Positions 5,876 to 8,058 of a stretch of DNA of 8,058 nt are shown here, in pieces. Origin of the DNA: an uncultured Alphaproteobacteria bacterium. Its GTDB lineage: Bacteria > Pseudomonadota > Alphaproteobacteria > Rhizobiales > Beijerinckiaceae. The notes beneath the pieces are model-generated. The model was given only the letters and a program-made list of their open reading frames with translations, made no database searches and was not told the DNA's origin. The stretch spans positions 1 to 8,058 of the forward strand of contig CALCZO010000287.1 of the NCBI GenBank assembly GCA_937903315.1. The letters run 5' to 3'. The position numbers and the translations under genes are program-made. Numbering within the stretch: the first letter of the stretch is position 1; each line of letters begins with the position of its first letter.

Positions 5876-6640
5876 GTGGCAGCAGGTACCGGGCCGGTCA
5901 TTGATCCGATCCATCAGTTCGAAGTGCACCCGATTGTTCCGCTGAACATCGGCGGGCTTGATCTGTCGTTCACCAATGCATCGCTGTTCATGGTGATCGT
6001 GCTCGGCGTGGCGCTGCTGCTGATGCTGGGTGGCACGGCGGGCCGTTCGCTGATTCCGGGCCGGCTGCAGTCGATGGCCGAGATGCTGTATGAATTCATC
6101 GAGGACACCTGCCAGTCGACGATGGGCTCGCATGGCCGCAAGTTCCTGCCGCTGGTGTTCTCGCTGTTCCTGTTCGTGCTGCTGTCAAACCTGATCGGCC
6201 TCATTCCCGGCACGTTCACGGTCACCAGCCACATCATCGTCACCTTCGCGCTGGCCGCCGTGGTGATCCTGACCGTGATCATCTATGGCATCGCCAAGCA
6301 CGGTACCCATTTCTTCGGCCTGTTCGTGCCCTCGGGCGTGCCCAAGCCGCTGCTGCTGCTGATCGTTCCGATCGAGGTCATCTCGTTCGTCTCGCGCCCG
6401 ATCAGCCTGTCGATGCGTCTGTTCGCCAACATGCTGGCCGGCCACATCGCGCTCAAGGTGTTCGCCGGCTTCCTGCTGATGCTCAGCGCCGCCGGCGGCT
6501 GGTTCGCCCTCGCGCCTCTGCCGCTGGCGATGATCGTCGCGCTGACTGCTCTCGAATTCCTCGTTGCCGGCCTGCAGGCCTTCGTCTTCGCGGTCCTGAC
6601 CTGCATCTACCTCAACGACGCGCTTCACCCGGGCCACTGA
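5876..6640 (+). CDS. atpB: F0F1 ATP synthase subunit a
   Basis: The 254-residue subunit a forms the two proton half-channels against the c-ring in the inner membrane. It starts with a polar stretch containing DPIHQFEVHPI, typical of alphaproteobacterial subunit a, followed by five to six hydrophobic helices. The essential arginine is Arg181 in SLSMRLFANMLAGH, equivalent to E. coli Arg210. Gln234 in LQAFVFAVL matches E. coli Gln252. His190 stands where E. coli has Glu219, and Glu227 stands where E. coli has His245, a reciprocal swap also known in other species. Asn-Leu-Ile-Gly-Leu-Ile-Pro-Gly in the central part is another family motif. The start is GTG at 5876 with GAGG at 5864-5867 as ribosome site; length and N-terminus fit relatives. 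A 55-base gap separates it from atpE. Confidence 0.97.
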   Translation: MAAGTGPVIDPIHQFEVHPIVPLNIGGLDLSFTNASLFMVIVLGVALLLMLGGTAGRSLIPGRLQSMAEMLYEFIEDTCQSTMGSHGRKFLPLVFSLFLFVLLSNLIGLIPGTFTVTSHIIVTFALAAVVILTVIIYGIAKHGTHFFGLFVPSGVPKPLLLLIVPIEVISFVSRPISLSMRLFANMLAGHIALKVFAGFLLMLSAAGGWFALAPLPLAMIVALTALEFLVAGLQAFVFAVLTCIYLNDALHPGH

Positions 6641-6682
6641 CAGGCCCATCCCAATCAACCTGATCTGACATATACCCAACTC

Positions 6683-6688
6683 AAGGAG
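6683..6688 (+). promoter_or_regulatory. Strong ribosome binding site and open leader of atpE
   Basis: AAGGAG with seven bases to ATG 6696 is close to the ideal Shine-Dalgarno sequence and spacing, and the best in this operon beside that of atpF. The 55-base gap before it (6641-6695) has only about seven G residues and so should fold little. High initiation would supply the many c subunits needed per complex; E. coli atpE is known to have an enhanced initiation region. Confidence 0.7.
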
Positions 6689-6695
6689 TTTCATC

Positions 6696-6923
6696 ATGGA
6701 TGCGAATGCTGCCAAGCTCATCGGCGCCGGTCTTGCCGCCATCGGCATGGGTGCCGCCGCGATCGGCGTGGGCACCATCTTCGGCAACTTCCTGTCGGGC
6801 GCGCTGCGCAACCCGTCGGCGGCCGATGGCCAGTTCACCCGCGCGTTCATCGGCGCGGCGCTTGCCGAAGGTCTCGGCATCTTTGCCTTCGTCGTCGCGC
6901 TCATCCTGCTGTTCGTGAAGTAA
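6696..6923 (+). CDS. atpE: F0F1 ATP synthase subunit c (proteolipid)
   Basis: A 75-residue hairpin protein; about 10 to 15 copies form the rotating ring that carries protons across the membrane. Helix 1 (about residues 8-33) is Gly/Ala-rich with small residues Gly17, Gly19, Ala20-22, Gly24 and Gly26 for tight packing. The polar loop Arg38-Asn-Pro40 touches the F1 gamma and epsilon subunits. Helix 2 holds the ion-binding carboxylate Glu58 (Leu-Ala-Glu-Gly-Leu-Gly). The residues after Glu58 are Gly-Leu, not the Ser/Thr seen in sodium-binding rings, and the helix 1 glutamine of those rings is absent, so proton coupling is expected. Length and sequence match alphaproteobacterial subunit c, and the start follows a strong ribosome site. 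A perfect hairpin begins within its stop codon. Confidence 0.98.
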   Translation: MDANAAKLIGAGLAAIGMGAAAIGVGTIFGNFLSGALRNPSAADGQFTRAFIGAALAEGLGIFAFVVALILLFVK

Positions 6924-6943
6924 TCCGGGGTTCTCCCCGGATT
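6922..6943 (+). terminator. Perfect 9-bp hairpin between atpE and atpF2 (attenuator or mRNA 3'-end stabiliser)
   Basis: AATCCGGGG (6922-6930) pairs fully with CCCCGGATT (6935-6943) across a TTCT loop; its first two bases are the end of the atpE TAA. The following bases, CTCTTCCTC, are pyrimidine-rich but not a T-run, so it is not a full intrinsic terminator. Partial termination or protection of an upstream mRNA end would raise atpE over the b genes. The structure is plain; the function is inferred. Confidence 0.65.
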
Positions 6944-6965
6944 CTCTTCCTCAAGGAACGGTCCC

Positions 6966-7511
6966 ATGTCGTTTTCCTTCATCGGCGCTGCCCATGCGGC
7001 TGGTGCACCGGCGCAGGGCGGAATGTTTCCGCCTTTCGACGCGTCCACCTTCGCAAGCCAGTTGTTCTGGCTCGCGGTCACGTTCGGCCTGCTCTATGTC
7101 CTGATGTCTCGCGTTGCGCTGCCGCGCATCGGCGGGATCATCGCTGACCGGCGCGCCAAAATCGAAAGCGACCTTCGGGATGCTGCTGCGGCCCAGAAGG
7201 CTGCCGAAGATGCCGCCAAGGCGTTTGAGGCCGGCCTTTCCCAGGCCAAGGCCAACGCTCAGGGCATTGCCCAGAGCGCCCGGGAAGCGGCGTCGAAGCA
7301 GGCCGACACCCGTCGTCATGCGGTCGAGGCCGATCTTGCTGCCAAACTCGCCGTCGCCGAAACGGCGATCGTCGAGATGAAGGGCAAGGCCATGGCCAAT
7401 GTGGCGGCGATTGCCGAGGATGCAGCCGCGGCGATTGTCGAGCGGCTGTCGGGCGCGGCGCCCGCTGCCGCCGACGTTGCCAAGGCCATCACGGCCTCGG
7501 CCAAGAAGTAA
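6966..7511 (+). CDS. atpF2: F0F1 ATP synthase subunit b' (second b-type stator subunit)
   Basis: A 181-residue b-type subunit that pairs with the b subunit encoded next to form the peripheral stalk linking F0 to F1. The N-terminus is a poorly conserved Gly/Ala/Pro tail ending in GGMFPPFDASTFASQ, typical of alphaproteobacterial b' proteins. One membrane helix follows at about residues 31-50 (LFWLAVTFGLLYVLM). The rest is a charged, Ala-rich long helix suited to a two-stranded coiled coil. Order (c, b', b) and size separate it from the following b subunit. AAGGA at 6953-6957 gives a ribosome site nine bases from ATG. The gene is also called atpG or atpX in some genomes, not to be confused with gamma. 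The stop codon lies against the next gene's ribosome site. Confidence 0.94.
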   Translation: MSFSFIGAAHAAGAPAQGGMFPPFDASTFASQLFWLAVTFGLLYVLMSRVALPRIGGIIADRRAKIESDLRDAAAAQKAAEDAAKAFEAGLSQAKANAQGIAQSAREAASKQADTRRHAVEADLAAKLAVAETAIVEMKGKAMANVAAIAEDAAAAIVERLSGAAPAAADVAKAITASAKK

Positions 7512-7521
7512 GGAGCGGACG

Positions 7522-7992
7522 ATGACCGACACCCTCTGGGTTGCCATCGGCTTCCTGATCTTCATCGGCGTGGTCGTCTGGGCCGGTGGACACAAGGTGC
7601 TGCTCTCCGGCATCGATTCCCGCGGCGAGAAGATCGCGGCGGAACTTGCTGAAGCCCGGCGTCTGCGCGAGGAAGCGCAGGCCCTGCTCGCCTCCTATGA
7701 CAGGAAGCGGGTCGAAGCCGAGAAGGATGCGGCGAATATTGTCGAGGCTGCCAAGGCCGAGGCTGCCCGCCTTCAGGCCGATGCGGCGCAGAAGCTGGAC
7801 GATTTTGTTGCCCGTCGCACCAAGCAGGCGGAACTGAAGATCGCGCAGGCCGAAGCACAGGCGGCTGCCGATGTGCGGGCGGCTGCGGCTGACCTTGCCG
7901 TGAAGGCGGCTGGAACGCTGCTGGCTGCCAAGGGCGGATCGGACGATGCGTTCGCCGCAGCGCTGGGTGAGATCAAGACCAAGCTCAACTGA
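7522..7992 (+). CDS. atpF: F0F1 ATP synthase subunit b
   Basis: A 156-residue b subunit, partner of b' in the peripheral stalk. A single N-terminal membrane helix spans about residues 4-22 (TLWVAIGFLIFIGVVVW). It is followed by IDSRGEKIAAELAEARRLREEAQALL, which is characteristic of alphaproteobacterial b subunits, here split as IDSRGEKIAAEL and AEARRLREEAQALL. The remainder is a long charged Ala/Glu/Lys helix that reaches the F1 delta subunit, ending in a family-typical short Lys-Leu-Asn tail. ATG 7522 is set by AAGGAG at 7510-7515, which overlaps the atpF2 stop, so the two are likely translationally coupled and made in similar amounts. The frame stays open further upstream inside atpF2, but those starts would prepend an arginine-rich stretch and are rejected. 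It is the last gene of the operon. Confidence 0.95.
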   Translation: MTDTLWVAIGFLIFIGVVVWAGGHKVLLSGIDSRGEKIAAELAEARRLREEAQALLASYDRKRVEAEKDAANIVEAAKAEAARLQADAAQKLDDFVARRTKQAELKIAQAEAQAAADVRAAAADLAVKAAGTLLAAKGGSDDAFAAALGEIKTKLN

Positions 7993-8034
7993 GCCGGTCG
8001 CGAGCGCTGACCGAGGCACCATCAAGCAGACAGC

Positions 8035-8058
8035 AAAGCGGCCGCAAGGCCGCTTTTT
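8035..8058 (+). terminator. Intrinsic terminator of the F0 operon
   Basis: AAAGCGGCC (8035-8043) pairs perfectly with GGCCGCTTT (8048-8056) around a GCAA tetraloop of the stable GNRA class, and the 3' arm runs into five T at the right edge (8054-8058). It lies 42 bases after the atpF stop and closes the operon, with no F1 genes following. The T-run may continue beyond the window. Confidence 0.92.

Noticed and set aside
6696..6923. Sodium-coupled ATP synthase
   Set aside because: Subunit c lacks the glutamine in helix 1 and the Ser/Thr after the carboxylate (Glu58 is followed by Gly-Leu), so proton coupling is expected.
6185..7081. Minus-strand open frame (298 codons) opposite atpB and atpE
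   Set aside because: It is antisense to two certain genes and crosses their gaps and hairpin; the product is a charged low-complexity sequence.
7399..7521. Longer start for atpF
   Set aside because: It lies inside atpF2 and would add an Arg/Pro-rich stretch before the membrane anchor; AAGGAG at 7510-7515 points to 7522.
1..8058. A new defence, mobile or otherwise undescribed system
   Set aside because: Every sizeable gene belongs to a known housekeeping family in a familiar order. There are no terminal inverted repeats, integrase, transposase, toxin-antitoxin pair, CRISPR-like repeats or unexplained coding space.

Overview
The window looks like chromosomal housekeeping DNA from a GC-rich alphaproteobacterium, most likely of the order Hyphomicrobiales (Rhizobiales). 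Four things point there. The F0 part of ATP synthase forms its own operon without F1 genes, in the order I-a-c-b'-b with a duplicated b subunit. The SMC protein is about 1150 residues with the alphaproteobacterial form of the N-terminal head. Both DsbA-family proteins carry an extra cysteine pair. The order dciA-dsbA-smc-atpI is one I recall from rhizobial genomes, unchecked here. All calls come from reading translations and motifs; no database was searched.

Left block (1-5228, all + strand): the 3' end of a DUF721/DciA-like gene, two tandem DsbA-family thiol oxidoreductases (one a predicted lipoprotein with a CSHC site, one a predicted soluble periplasmic protein with a CPHC site), and a complete GTG-started smc gene. 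Gaps are short (93, 28 and 68 bases) and I see no convincing internal promoter, so the block is probably read from upstream. The genes mix DNA replication and segregation (DciA, SMC) with periplasmic disulfide chemistry (DsbA). This looks like a conserved neighbourhood, not one pathway.

Middle (5229-5472): the only real regulatory gap. It holds a weak terminator-like fold, a strongly AT-rich patch, and a near-consensus sigma-70 promoter (TTGACA, 17-base spacer, TATGGT) with a small dyad over the -10 box. The promoter should drive the ATP synthase genes.

Right block (5473-8058): atpI, atpB (subunit a), atpE (subunit c), atpF2 (subunit b') and atpF (subunit b), closed by a textbook intrinsic terminator at the right edge. 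Together they encode the membrane proton channel, the c-ring and the b/b' stator, plus the AtpI assembly factor. The F1 genes must lie elsewhere. atpE has the best ribosome binding site, an open G-poor leader, and a perfect 9-bp hairpin right after it. All three fit the need for many c subunits per complex.

I found no mobile element, CRISPR array, tRNA, rRNA or unknown gene cassette, and no evidence of a new biological system. The findings are modest points about paralogue divergence, operon tuning and known residue swaps. No stretch over 300 bases lacks a gene.
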